A stretch of DNA of 64,000 nt from Liolophura sinensis (GCF_032854445.1 NC_088295.1:33345385-33409384); one strand, 5' to 3'; positions 1 through 13,700 are shown, counted from the first letter of the stretch. Program-made: numbers and translations. The notes: generated by a model not told the origin, from the sequence alone.

Positions 1-235
1 TCACTAATGCTATTTACTTTGCCTTAAGATGAGATTGGTGTAGTCAGCATTTTCTGTCTAACCCGAAGTCCATATTAAGATATCGGGAGACGTGGATCGC
101 GGACTGCGAGACGATGGGACAAAGACGGTCACTGTTCGTGCACGACTTGTACCATCCTCGTACCCCGGGCGACGACTCACGGGCTGCAAGGCGAGATGTC
201 CTCATCCGGCTTTCATTTCTTGTGTTTGGTGTTAT

Positions 236-970
236 GCTGTGTTCAGAATGTCCACTGAGGGCAAATATTGTACTCCACTGATCGAGCGTAAATATCGTAT
301 TAGGTGTACTTCACTGGGTGTAAATGTCGTGTTTGAGGTACTCCACTGAGGGAGCACTTCACTGCCGCGTTGACCTACTCCGCTGAGGGTATATGTTATG
401 TTTGGCGTGCTCCGCTGAGTGTAAATGTCGTGTTGGCCGTACTCCAGTGGGAGTAAATGTGTTAGCCGTATCCCAGTGAGGGTAAATGTCGTATTTGGCG
501 TACTCTACTGAGGGTAAATGTCCTGTTGGACGTACTCCATTGAGGGTAAATGTCGTGTTTGGAGTACTCCATTGGGGATAAATGTCGTGTTAGCCGAACT
601 CCATGGAGAGTATATGTCGTGTTGGCCGTACTCCACTGAGGGTGTATGTCGTGTTAACCGTGCTCCACAGAGGGCAAATGTCGTATTGGTCGTACTCCAA
701 AGAGTACAAATATCGTGTTTGGCGTCCTCCACTGAGGGTAAATGTATTTGGCATATATACATATGCCAGGGTATATATGGCTGTGCTTAAGAGAGAGTAT
801 CATGTTTGGCATACTCTATTCAGGGTAAATCTCGCATTTGCCGTACTCCACCGAAGGACCGTGTTTGGTATATTCCAGTGAAGGTAAATGTAATGTTTGG
901 TGTACTCCAGTGGGTGTAAATTTTAGGTTTGATGTATTGTATTTGATATATGTACTTCACTGAGAGTAAG
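236..970. repeat. Degenerate ~32-bp minisatellite array
   Basis: Some twenty or more diverged units contain the words 'gtaaatgtcgtgtt' and 'gtactccactgag', spaced 30-35 bp apart. Unit length and sequence drift, so the array is old. The 1-235 flank shows nothing recognisable. Short open frames across the array come from the repeat and are not treated as genes. Confidence 0.85.
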
Positions 971-1244
971 TGTAAAAATCGAACATGACAGACTTCACAG
1001 TGTGAGTTGAGTGTATTCGCAGGTAAAACCAAGTGCGAATAAACAGATAAGGGGTACTTGAAGCTCTCGCGGACTGAGACTCAAAAAATTAAATTCCTTC
1101 ATTCCAGTTTGCACAAAGCTGATCAGTGATTCTTGTAAAGTAATTAAAAAGGGTATTGTTTGTTTTGGTATAATGTTTTTGTCAGCACAGCGTCGGTCTC
1201 TGCTACGACGGTGTCTCAGACTAGTTGTTGTTCCCAGAGTCAAC

Positions 1245-1305
1245 TGTATTTATAGTGATGCCTCACTGGAACGCTCTGCTCAGAACAACAGACCTGATGA
1301 ACCAT
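1245..1305 (-). mobile_element. Fragment of second SINE family (SINE-2)
   Basis: The words 'tttatagtgatgcctcactg' and 'gaacgctctgctcagaacaa' match the middle of the SINE-2 family seen more fully at 2110-2346, in inverse orientation. A similar fragment lies at 58711-58775. The match is short and diverged. The rest of 971-1483 holds nothing else I can name. Confidence 0.45.
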
Positions 1306-1483
1306 CTTCAGCAGGATGTAGAGCTGAAATAAGCAGCACATCAGGCAATGCCATGCTTGTAGCTTTGAAAAGGAAAATTGAAGAGATCGAGAAAAATGAT
1401 GTACATCAGGGTATTATTTCAGTGATTAACCATTAGTGCAGTAGTATATATACTGTTTTGTTTTCAGATCAATAGCACTTGAT

Positions 1484-1760
1484 TTTATTTATTTATTTAT
1501 TTATTTGATTCGTGTTTTACGCCGTACTCAAGAATATTTCACTTAAACGACTGCGACAAGCATTATGGTGGAAGGGAACCGGGCAGAGCCCGGGGGAAAC
1601 TCATGACAAGCCGCGGATTGCTACCAAGCCTTCCCACGTACGGCCGAAGGGGAAGCCAGCATGAGCTGGACTTGAACTCACAGCGACCTGAACTCACAGC
1701 GACCTGGGTCATTGCCTCGCCCTGGCACGGCCGTATGCTAACCACCCCACCGTCCGCTAG
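1484..1760 (-). mobile_element. SINE-1 copy (tRNA-derived), nearly full length
   Basis: On the plus strand this reads as the reverse complement of the element: an ATTT-rich tail, then 'gttttacgccgtactcaaga', 'cagcattatggtgg', 'gggcagagcccgggggaaac', 'cacgtacggccg', and a diverged tRNA-like head. The element itself therefore runs on the minus strand. Within it 'gacctgaactcacagc' is tandemly duplicated at 1675-1706, a copy-specific slip. About ten other copies or fragments in the window share this core. Confidence 0.85.
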
Positions 1761-2109
1761 CACTTGTCGAATAAGGTTTAGCTTTTTCATCGGCAGCTAA
1801 TGTCGGCAGGTTTGCCAGGTGCATTGCTTGGAATGGGGTACCTGACGTGGGCTACAGACGAAAGAAAGTGGCTGGTATATTTATAGGGTTACAGTACACA
1901 TCAGCAAGCCCATTGAAATCGGACAAATGATGGGGTGTCATGAACGAATGGAAACAGGAGAAACTTCTCGATGTGACTTTTACCTGATGGGGAAATATCC
2001 AAAAGGACCGCTAAATTTACTTGTCCCCTTATAGATAAACATCCAAAACCTTCAATATACATGTAAAAGATTACACCACAGAAAAAAAAAACCAGAACAG
2101 AGACGATAG

Positions 2110-2346
2110 TGTGTAACCATTAGGCTTAGGTAGCCTAGAAATTAGAGCGTCCATGTCAGTCAGGAGACCAGTTTCAAACCCTGGACCGGTGTCATTATAA
2201 TGTGACTGGGCGGGGTGGCATGTCTGGTGTCTTCGGCATGATACTTTAGTGACGCTAAAGCACTTTGATGGCATGGACTCGCCCTGCCACAGGAAGACAC
2301 ACACTTACTGACTCCTCATCATCAAAAGAGTACGACTAACAACACC
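2110..2346 (+). mobile_element. SINE-2 copy (tRNA-derived)
   Basis: A tRNA-like head with an A-box-like 'tagcctagaaattagagcg' and a B-box-like 'agtttcaaaccctgg' is followed by a body containing 'taatgtgactgggcggggtg' and 'tcttcggcatgatac'. It ends 'agtacgactaacaacacc'. This layout (pol III promoter head plus conserved body) is that of a tRNA-derived SINE. I recall closely similar elements from molluscs, but no family name is claimed. Other copies are at 21385-21735 and 34342-34648. Confidence 0.75.
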
Positions 2347-5300
2347 AATCATATATACATATATTCATTTAGGATTTTATTCTAACTGTTCATGTAAATT
2401 ATGGCTTAATTAATAGCAAGTTACCCGAACCTAGCAGCATTTCTTAAGTAGAATTAGATATAAAATATGCCCTTATGTTGTTGACAATGTCTTAGACGTT
2501 AGTAGTCCAGACTTACTGAAAATGCTGTATTGCCATCACATTTAGCATACAAACATATTAAAACAATGCAACGGGACCTGGCTTCCGGGATTATCAGTCC
2601 ACCAGAAGAATCTCCGTTCATGCGGGGAATACATTAGTCATACAGGAGACCACAGAGAGTAAAACCAAGGCAACGACGAGCACATTCTTTATTGCAAACT
2701 TTAATTTCCTATACAAACACAGCAAACCGAAAAAAAACATGCCAATCATGTGAATGTAGGTGTGCTACAGTATATGTAAATCCGAGGAATAATTAGAAGC
2801 ATAACATTTGCCAGGACTATGTATAGTCTAATAAAAATTGCATTATCGGCAGTATGTGCTTAAAGAATACTCCATACTATGCAATACGCTATGCGTCATA
2901 ACTATTATATGCCTGCTTATACCTCTGCATTGACGACCATGTAAAATTAGTGTAGGTTAAACCACTGGTAACTCGGCGTCAGCATTACTCCGGCATCGCT
3001 CTCACATTAGGTTTGGTAAAATTTTGTTCAGCCAAGGATGGCCCCAAACTATCGTCAGAGCGCGCTCTCGCCACTGAAAAACCGAATGAAGCTGCTTGCC
3101 CTTGTCAAATATGTCGAGGATGTAAGTACAGTCGTTCGCTTTGAGCACCAGGTAATAAATGAATCTCGGGACCTAGGAAGTAACAGATCGACGCTGTGCT
3201 TACGATAAGTCGACAGATAAGGAACATGCATCAGTTGTTTAAATGGAGCTTGTTTGGGGCTATCCATGGCCGAACAAAATTTGTGCCAAGCCTAAAGTCA
3301 GAGAATTCTCGCACTACATCAGCGTGTAACTGTTGAGGTAGGATTTTTGAGGCGCCTGAGACGTCGACGTGGTTTGTACTCCAGTCTTAAGACCATATCA
3401 TCCCAAGTCTAGCTAAAATTAATGAAAATACGGTTAAAATTTATGTACAGCTTCAATAGCCCAAGGTGATTAGGCCTACACTTCGCTGGCTAGTGCCAGT
3501 GCAAATACATAACAGGAAGGTCTAGTCACTCAGGGCCAGCTTTCAATGGGTGTGGTGGATCTGTTGTTAGACCGCGGTGTCGCGAAGATCGGGGTAAAAA
3601 ATGTGTACAGTCAGCCACCATGACAATTTGGTAATCTATAGGCCTACATTGTCATAAAATATTATGACTTCATCACTTCCATTAAAAATTCATATTGCTT
3701 AACTAGAAAATTTTCGATTATGCTGGACTGAATTTCTGATATTTTGAAACAAAAGGTACAAACTTGATGCTGTGGTTACTTGCGATTAAGCTAACCTAAT
3801 ACAATATAGTTTGGAAAGAAAAATATTAGCGTAAGCTATGATATAGAGGATAGTACGCCCGTCATGTCCACATCCGCCTTCCATGGATAGTCAATACCGG
3901 TGACGTCATGCTTATTTCACGTGAATATGATATCGAAAGTAAAGTGTTACACTTCCCAGCAGACTTGCGCAGACAGGCTCACATCAAGAACTTTTAAACA
4001 ACAATCAGTTGTGTTAGTGCATGTCTGAAACAGAATCAAGTCTGGTAGGACATAACAGGTAGGGTATAATAGCATTTTTACTATTAACGTTACACTTACG
4101 CAATGTCCGATATTAACCCGGGTTAACTATAGACCGTTGGCACGGGGAACTGTATAACGAGGCCTTTAAAACAGGCTGAACACTTCCTTGTTTATATCAT
4201 TTACACGTGTACCTATACACAGACTACATGTACTTTTTGACCTCTTTCTCAGCTATCTCTATCGGGGCGAGAAGTGACTTCAGTCAGATATTAGGTATAT
4301 ATGTAATCTCTCTATCAAATCATACTTAATCACACAGGGACCCATTTCACAAAGCGCACGTAGCATTAAGAGCACGTATCTTCCATGGTGACCTGTAATG
4401 TAGATATCATCGAGGACTTATGTGGCGTCATATGTCTCAGGACTGTAGACCCTTTCGGTGATGATGGATCTAGTCTGATCGTTTACATTACACTATATAC
4501 TACATAGACAGACCTGTGAGTTTGAGTATACAGTACGTACACCGATGCCCATGTGCAGGACGCGGTTAAAATCATGCAGTGCATTTTCCCCCTTACACTT
4601 GAAGTGGTTATGCTGAGCACATTAAGATCCACAGGATTAGCACAATCGATATTATACTGGTATATGTTGGAAACGACCTATATACATGTATATCTACACA
4701 TTTGCGGCCGGATGATCTGACGATGAACAAATATTATCAAGCATCTGAGTCACATGGACTCCCGAGTAAAATCAGAAAGGGAGAAATCTATTTTAAAACA
4801 TAAATCCAAGTAGTGGTCGCAGAAAAATGGTTGCCGTCTGAAAAAAATCAATAATTAGAAAAAAAGTGATATTGTAAGATTGCCGAGAAAGTTCTGACAT
4901 ATGCGATCACATATCTAAGAATCATCATGCAAAAATGCATAATATACAACAAACGGCAATGGCAGACGGGGTGGGATGATAGCTCACCCCGATCCACTCG
5001 TCTACGACCAATTTTTTTTTTAAACTTCGCATCACAGGCACTAGGAGTTATTTCCCTTGGCAGACGCAAAACGCCGTTAGCAAAATATCCAAGCCATAAA
5101 ATAACTCCTGGTTTTCGATGTTTATCGCACCTGTTCGTATCTCCCAATCCTAATAACAGTCCATGAAATTGTTCAAATTCCGCGTGAATATCATCTTTGA
5201 AAGAAATGTCCAACAGCGATCAACTACAAGAAACAGTTGGGATGTTCGTTTCCGTCATCATTTCTGACATTGTTATCGTGGTACATGAGTGACATGTCCC

Positions 5301-6924
5301 GCGTTGTGCATGGCTGTGTGGCATGGGTGTATTTAGCAAGCGGGCATAATTTGTAGGAGTAAGCACCCTCCCTGCACATGGTCATTCCATACTATTTATC
5401 TAATTAAGGACCCCTCGAAACTTGGTGGGAAACCGTGTCTTGATGGGAAAATGCGGTTAAAGTTGTTAGGTAACAGGTGTAGCCACGCTAAAATATTCGT
5501 TGCTAACCATCAGCTTCTGTGCACCGTTAACTGCATAGGATAATATCCTTTTTCCGTCTAATATTGAAACAAGTTTTGTTTTACGAATTATACAGTGAAT
5601 ATATGACAGTGTCTTTAATAGACATTTATTACGAAGCTAAAGTGATGATGTTTCTCAAAGTAATTGTGCGATATGCTGTTAGCTGAAGTAAATAGCGTTG
5701 AGTTTTCATTGGAAGAATGCTGTATATAATCTGTATGGATTTACAATAATATATTTAACTTAGCTAACATATAGCTGGACAATATATGAAGAAATATTAA
5801 AAGAAGAATTTCTTGTGTGGTTCAAATTAATCTCTCCTCCGTTACATCACTTTGTTAAGCACTAAAAAAGTATGCAGTTATAAGACTCGAATTCGTTATA
5901 CTTTTCGACCCAACGGTTGACCAATTGCGGAATGTAGAGATTTTCTCAAGTTCTAAATTATTTCTTTTTTTTTTTTTTATTTATAAAAATATGATTGCTT
6001 GAACCAACACGATACTTTGTTATAGCTTACTACTACGTGACTAGACAAATATGTGGAAATGACTTTGGTTCACCTAAGCATATTTTATTATGGAGGGAAT
6101 TCCCGCAGGAAAACGCTTTAAAAAGCAAAATTTTGCTTTTAACGATATTCTTGTCTTTTGACGAAACAAAAGTACACATCTTCTTCAGTAACTATACTTC
6201 ATATTCGAATAAGTTTTACTAGTTTGTCTGCATAAAACAATTAACATTCACCTCACTGCTGCACCGAAGTGGAACGATTTCCTAACTAGTTGCAAAGGGT
6301 CGTTTGTCAAGTTCCTTTAATTTGTATGTATCAGTTCCGTCAATCAGTACCAAAGCACTCTTCAATTTGGAGGCAGATCTTTCGTCCAGATTCCCCCATC
6401 AGCGATTGTGATCAAAACACAGGGGTTGTGTACCAGAAGGAACGTGTCCTTACATGTGTAAGTAAATGAATACGGCGCTTTCAACATTTTGCATAAAGTT
6501 GGTTATACTTGTTTAACACTCTAAAACCGTTAAAATCGTGACTTATGCAGATATTATGATACTGTTACGGCAATTACTTCGCGCTATCGCTTTGATTTTG
6601 TTCAGTAATTTCGTATCTGCCCCTTCTCACTTTGTATCATCGCACTGCCGCTTGCCTTCGTCCCATCTTCGTCTGAGAATACGACAAGCTTAAATGAATA
6701 GTGTTGTGTGTCTTAAATCACGCTTAACCACACACACATAAATCAAGAGCCCCCGCATAGTTTTCTGCTTTCCATCAGGGACTTGTCAGCTTCAGATATT
6801 TGACATCATATGTTTCCTTAACTGTGTGGATAATTGCTGGAGATTAACGTAAATCCTCATCTACATTTGGCTAAAACATTTGCTTAACGTATACACATCT
6901 GAACATTTGGTAGTACATCTGTAT
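2347..6924. other. Gene-free stretch
   Basis: About 4.6 kb of AT-rich sequence without exons that I can support, without tandem arrays and without a clear SINE. The longest open frame (minus strand 4848-5213, 121 codons) has no recognisable domain and spans a homopolymer tract. Non-coding 5' sequence and the promoter of the DED gene may lie at the right end, but I see no decisive signal. Confidence 0.6.
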
Positions 6925-7740
6925 GTCTGAAATATATTGTATATTAAATGTGTTGACAATACAGCATGTTGAGTAATTTTAGACCAGCGAAGTCTTGATA
7001 AATTACAATTAAGGTCACTGCATTTTTTTAAATATCTAATTCTACTTAAGTCATAGTGCTGGGGACTGATAGTTGCTACTATTTATGCGTTTACATGAAC
7101 AGTCAGAATAAAACCGTGACTGAGGTAAACTGGCAAGAGGCCGTATTTCACCTTTTACTTGTGACCAACTGCCTGTTATCACTGTCGTCGCTGCTCTACT
7201 TTTACTCTCTTTGCCATACACCTTTATTTACATTATATGAATTCACAACTGTATTCCACAGCCGTAGGACAGCATATCTGACAGGATGGACCCCACCAAG
7301 GCAAGTTCCTTACACCATTTCATTTATCGGGAGATTAACAGTGATCTAACTTCCTCCGACTTAGTCCAGCTAAAGGCTGAGTTGAGACCGTATCTTGACA
7401 GGGATACAATTAACAAGTGCCAGGATGGATATGACATCTGCCGTGGACTCGAAAGAGCCGGACATATCAGCATCGGAAATTATGAAGTGTTGAAAACAAT
7501 CCTAGAAGCGGCCGGCTTTATAAACCTTCTTCATTGTATTGAAACCAAATCAGCAGAAATCGAGCCAGGTAGGTAGCCCAGCTGATACCAAAAATAATGA
7601 AAGACTAGAACAGCCTGCAGTTTTACGGCTTCTAAGATCTCTTCACCACACTTTGTTTGCAGCTTCTACTATACCACAGGGATGCACCTGTACATTTCAG
7701 TCTTTGTAACAGTCATGAAGGACACGATCAGTAATGTAAA
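6925..7740 (+). repeat. Direct duplication, unit 1 (contains DED exon 1)
   Basis: This block aligns almost end to end with 9027-9780, including intron sequence before and after the exon, for example 'acaatacagcatgttgagta' against 'acaatacagcatgctgagta', and the shared 'gcagttttacggcttctaag' downstream. It shows that DED exons 1 and 2 arose by a ~0.8-kb tandem duplication. Parts of the upstream intron segment recur at 20600-20715 and 40650-40855. Confidence 0.85.
7286..7568 (+). CDS. Exon 1: death effector domain 1
   Basis: The exon body probably begins at 7262 after 'ttccacag', and the coding part begins at the ATG. Residues such as LTSSDLVQLKAELRPYL, DICRGLERAG and NYEVLKTILEAAG follow the DED pattern: helix-2 'dLe.LKf.l', helix-4 'F..LE..G.i', helix-5 'n...L..iL...G'. 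The last-helix RxDL motif is degenerate (GFINLL). It ends in phase 1 at the donor GTAGGT. It is about as similar to exon 2 as a recent duplicate would be. Confidence 0.85.
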
Positions 7741-10700
7741 TGCAACATTAATGGTGAATGGAGAAGCTCTTTGTAATCATTACGCTGTATATATAATATA
7801 CCGGAAAATATATATAACGGAATAAGGCATTTTTAATATTATTTAAAGCTATCAACATACCATACATTTTTTGACAAACATGAAGAACGTTCAGCTCTCC
7901 AATTTTCAGCTTCATAGAATGTAATTTTTTCAGTCACGTGACAATCAAATGCACTTGTTCGCTTTTTGATCGCATTTTGTCCTAAACTATGGAAGACAGG
8001 TAAAAACTAATATCAGATTCGTAATCAACAGGTTAAACTACACTATATGTAGTACCCTTTTAATGTTAAGTTTCAAAAGTTTGTGGTCGTGCAAGATATG
8101 AGCATAGTTTCTTCAATCTTGGTTTCCCTCGCCGGTCCTGTCGGCTGTTAAAATTCCAACACACTAAGCCAAACGCCTTTGACGAAGAATGATTTTTTTT
8201 AAATCGACTCCGACCAAATTTGTAGCCTTATACCGTCGGCGTTATATTAATAACGATACAATATGGAAAAAACCGTTCTGTAGAGCAAAGATGGAACTTT
8301 ATTTCCATATGTATTTAAGTTTGGTTTCTTATACACCAGTGGCATTCTGTCAAAACGTCAACAAATATATGCAATTTCCGTTGTTTTTGCTTAAAATCGT
8401 AAATTGTAGCAAAACTGTGGGAGATAGAAAAAATATATTAACATATATAATATAACAGATAGCCATCAGCTCAAACAACACCAAGTAGCGTATTTTGTAA
8501 GTTTAAATTAAAAATGTTGCACATTCACTAATAAGGTTTCTAAGTCTGTTGTTATCGTATACGACTTTTTATTATCCTTCTTCTCGCGCCTGGACTTTTG
8601 CAACTATGAAAACTGCAAATGCTATTGAGGTATGGGAAAACTTCATTTTAGTTAAAATACGTGGAAGAGTGTTAGTGCACAAGACTTAACTTTTACCGTG
8701 TCCTAGAGTTCAAGTACAGCTAATGCAGGCTTCCTCTCCGGCTATACATAGGAAGGTCTGTCAACAACCTGCGGATGGTCGTGGGTTTCCCCCGGGCTGT
8801 GCCCGATTTCCACCCAAAATAATGCTGGCCGCCGTCGTATAAATGAAATATTCTTGAGTACCGCGTAAAACACCAATGAAATAAATAAATACCGTGTCCT
8901 ACTTTTGCCGCCATACTATGTTGTGCAGAAATCGTTTAAATGTCCTCTTCTGGAGAACGGTCAATTTATTGATGGCACATCATTGTTTAATTAAACTTAA
9001 AAAATGATGGGCCATTAAATTTCAGATGAAATATATTGTGTGTTAAATGTAAAGACAATACAGCATGCTGAGTAATTCTAGACTGGTGACGTCTAATGAA
9101 TTGCAATTAACATCACTGCATGTTTTTACCTAATTCTGCTCAAGCCATGGTGCTAGGGGTCGTGTAAGTTGCTACTAATTATAATCATTTAGGTAAAACC
9201 CTGGTAAACAGGAAACCGTATTTCACCTTACATGTGCGACCATTCGCCATCTATCACACTGTCGTCGCTGCTCTGTTTTCACTCTCTATACCGTACATCT
9301 TTAATTATGTTATATAACTTCCCAATTTTATTCCACAGCCCAAGGACACAACATTTCTGACAATGACCACAGGCGGAGAGATATCTTACACCATGCCATT
9401 TATCGGGAAATTGTCACAGATTTAACTTCCTCCGACTTTGAAGAGCTGAAGGCTGCGGTGAGACCGTATCTTGACAGAGCTATAATTGACAGGTGCCAAA
9501 ATGGATATACCATCTGCGATGAACTGGAGAAATCCGGAGTAATCAGCAAAGGAAATTATGAGATGTTGAAAACAATTCTAAACTCCGCCGGCCTTATAAA
9601 CCTTCGAGAACGTATTGAAACCCGAGCAGCTGAAATCGAGCCAGGTAAGTAGACCAGCTGATACCAACAATAAAAGACTAGAACTTCCTGCAGTTTTACG
9701 GCTTCTAAGATCTTTTCATTACACTTTGTTTGTAGCTTCTGCCTCACTACAGGCACTGTACATTTCAGTCTTTTCAAAAGTCTTGAAGACGACGCGAATG
9801 AAGAGGCTCTATGTAGACATTACACTGTACATACAATACACAAGTGAACGGAATATGGGCTTTTTAAATTATTTGAAGCATTTGTGTTTATCAGCATAGC
9901 TCAAAAAACTTAATTTAATACTTTTTTTCCAATTTCGCCTTCCCCTACGTCCACTTCACATTTTAGGCTTTTTAAGACAAGCAAAATTAACGGCATGTAT
10001 ACCCACACGAAATCAGGTGGTATTTTTGTCCCCATATACATTTATTGACAATACTAGCCAAAGCAGATCGTTTACCTTCTTTGGTGAGACCATGACTATT
10101 GACAACGTAATAGGTAGGTTAGGGAGCTTATACAATCTATCCAACCCATAGACCAACTAATTTTACTTACAAGTGAAAATGGACATACCTCAACAACTAT
10201 ATAGTGTTAGGCATAGTGTGCAGATTGTTTCTCGTTTAGACATGTTAATGCGTGATTTCTTCCTTATATGAAGACGACTGGGCGGGATGTTGGTCATTGT
10301 AACCTCTATATAACAAGAAGAGCAATATTTTGTGGACATACATCAGAACAGTAAATGTTGTACGATGTATCTCTGACTTTTTAATAGCGCCAGAATGTCA
10401 TCTTTAATTCTTTACATTCGGTTGTTCAAACAATGAAGTTCGGACAACATTTGAGACAAAACACTGCATTATAGGTTCAAAGTGTAGAAAAAGAGATTAA
10501 TCTGAGATTTATTCAATTGACAATAACCCGACGAAGCACAACTCCAGTACTGCAATAAATGTGTAGTAAAATTGGTAAAGTTCCGGTTTACCTGATTTTG
10601 TGACAAAACGGACAAAAACACAAAACCAACTGGAACAGAAATGCGTATTTGTTGGTGAAAAAAATGAATGAATATACATGTATTATAAAATATACGTGTA

Positions 10701-13700
10701 TGCCTATATAACGTATGCAGTTGACTTAGATGTCTTCATTTGAGAAAGGAGTTTTTTATTTTTATTGTATGCGTTTGACAGATGTACCAACTGTGAAAAC
10801 ACGGAAAGTGAACGAAAACAATGTAATCCACAACGAAATTCTACAACTCGTTAATCAGGAGATTATTCCCAACGAGTTCAGAGGTTTTCAACGCGCCGCA
10901 AGTGTTTACCTGAGCACTGCAACGGTTGCCAGATGTAAATCAGGATTCCACATATGCTGCGAGCTAGAGAAAGCTGGCAAGATTAAAGTCGGGGATTATG
11001 AAAATCTCAAGGAAATATTGGTCATGGCCGATCTGATATCCGTAAAAAAACGCATCGAAGAGGAGGAAAGTAAGATTATAAAAGGTAACGGTATCAGATG
11101 AAAAATTAGATTTGAAGAATTTTGATGGAATTCTATTCACACTGCTAAGGGCGACGAATTTACTTGAGTTTGTTGAACTTGGAATCAATAATTTTGGATA
11201 TTGGCATATAATATGTGTTTTTGGCTTCCCTGTCTGATAAGACCTCGCATCCTTTTAGCTCGCATGATTACCTCCCTTAAGTAATTCCCTATGTAAGGCG
11301 AAAATGTCAAAAATACACGGATTTCTCAGTGTATCCAAAAAAGGGGAAAAGCGAGTCACTACATATCTCATTCTCCATGGTATGACCAAGAAGAAACATG
11401 TGCCGTAACGTCGACAGAAAAGATTGAAGATGAGAATGGAAATGAGAAATGACTCCCTGCTCCAAGACAACAACAGCTGCAAATGTACCTCCATCTTTCG
11501 ATCTATTTGTATATATAAATTTACACCCATGGTACACTGTAGTTAGTTCCATGTCTGAAATATACGGCTGTACAGAAATTGACACTAAAGGAATTTCCAA
11601 AAAAGCCATTAATTAACAAGAAAAAGCATAGCAATAATTTTTGTGACGATTTTTTTTGTGTGTGTGACGCATTTAAGACATTCTCACTTTTATGACTGCT
11701 CTCAGATATAAAATCGCTCTGTACTTCGATTGTTTTCTTTAGGAAGTGATGAGGTCCCAAAGACTAGTCACTGCTCAGGTGATGGTGCCCAAGGAAATGT
11801 CCATGACACACACAGCCCAGAGCAAGCCAGCTCAGGAAACAAAGACAGCATCGACGATGGTAAGGAATAAGCTGTCCCAAAGTTAACAACCCATATACTT
11901 GTGGGGAAAACTACTGCCTTGAGTTATAGTAGTGAATAGTTATAGACGCAGTCACTTGTTACATTCCTGTATCACCTTACCGAAACGATTCAGTCACTTG
12001 TTACATTCCGGTATCACCTTACCGAAACGACTCAGTCACTTGTTACATTCCGGTATCACCTTATCGAAACGACTCAGTCACTTGTTACATTCCGGTATCA
12101 CCTTATCGAAACGACTCAGTTTCGAAACGTCTTTGTTATTTGAACAACTAAATAACTTAAGGTCTGTCCAGAAATGTTTATAATTTTTGTCCATCTCCAA
12201 CTTAAGTATGATGACTTGGATGGTGAATATGGTGGTATAAATACACAGATCTTTTCTTACCAATGACCCAAGGGTCAAACCTACCGGGGCAGATCTAGAC
12301 TTTAGTAACCATGTAGGTACTGCATCAGGCTGTAATATTATCCTAGTATAAAATCGTTCTATACTTCTATTGTTTTCTTTATTAAGTGATGAGGCCCAAA
12401 AGACTAGTCACTACTCAGGTGATGGTGCCCAGGGAAATGTCCATGACACACTTGTGTTGTATAAGTTGTCCTAAAGTTAACAACCCACATACTTTTGGGG
12501 ACATGACAGTCTTAAACTGTTATACTTATGCTTGGAAGTAAAACAATGAACGATAATATATGTACTGCCCGATCCTAACGATATACTCTACGCGTATCAT
12601 CCGCCCATCCTACTTGCGCACCTTGATCGGATGTGGGGAGGATCCTGTACGGATCATACGGCCATGATGGACGGCTCATCCGCGGATGTTGGCAACATCC
12701 TGATCGCATCTTACGCGGATCTTGATCATCCGGGACATGTAGTCTCGTCTAGACCGTTTTACGGCATTTCAGTTTTTGCATACACCTTATCTATAAACAT
12801 GATACATTGTATCTTCAATTTGCTTGCCTTGTAAGGTAGGCGTGGTGACGAGAAAAGCATTAGTGAATGGTTTATCATTCGCAAAACTGTCAAGCCAATA
12901 AATTCAAGCTAGTAAAAAGGTAAGCTAGCCAAATGCTTGACTTCCAAGTTTTGCTTTCCTGTTTCTCCACGAAGTTTACGTGGAAATGTTAAATCGCAAC
13001 CGCATTCCCGGACAACCGGAGATGATGTAAGTTCTCGCCAAAAGCTGAACTAATGTTATAAATTAGCCATTCTTGTTGCCTAAAGTATCGTGTATATTAA
13101 GTTCTGTTATAACCATACACTATATTTGGCACTTAAATTGACTTCCTCAGAAAACTTTGCGCTGAAGAAAATCGTGTATTGTACATGCAGGTTATGGTTT
13201 TGCATTTACCAGATAATTGCGGAAACAATCAAAACCCGATCTACATATTATCGTGATTATATGCGAATTAGTAACCACATCGGGAACTAGACCGTTTGTG
13301 ATTTTTTTTTATTTCGAGAGAACAAACAAGGTTGGTGTCGAACAACGTGGCATTTGTTATAAGTTAGATGAATTTATGTGTGAATGTTAGTGTATGTTGT
13401 AAAACCCCACAGGGATGATGGTCGGATCCTATGCCCATAATACGCGGATGGTTCACCCGTTTTGGCTGTATGATCGGCGTGTGATGTGAACATCTTGCTC
13501 TGATATGACGCCCTTCCTACGCGGAAGTTCTGACCCACATCCGTGCCAGATATATCGTCAGGATCGAGCAGTAACAGGTCCTATACAATGACTATAAATC
13601 GTATCCTTTGCTTTAATTTTACAGTATTAGCACCAAAGTCAGATGTCTCGGTTCATATGAACGAGCCGGACAAAAACATTTGGTGGAAAATCATGAGCAG

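Noticed and set aside
5042-5111. Short inverted repeat 'aggagttattt' / 'aaataactcct'
   Set aside because: Only about 11 bp with a ~50-bp loop, no target-site duplication; could be chance.
4848-5213. 121-codon minus-strand open frame
   Set aside because: No recognisable domain, no splice or promoter context, runs through a T/A homopolymer; longest frames of this size occur by chance in 64 kb.
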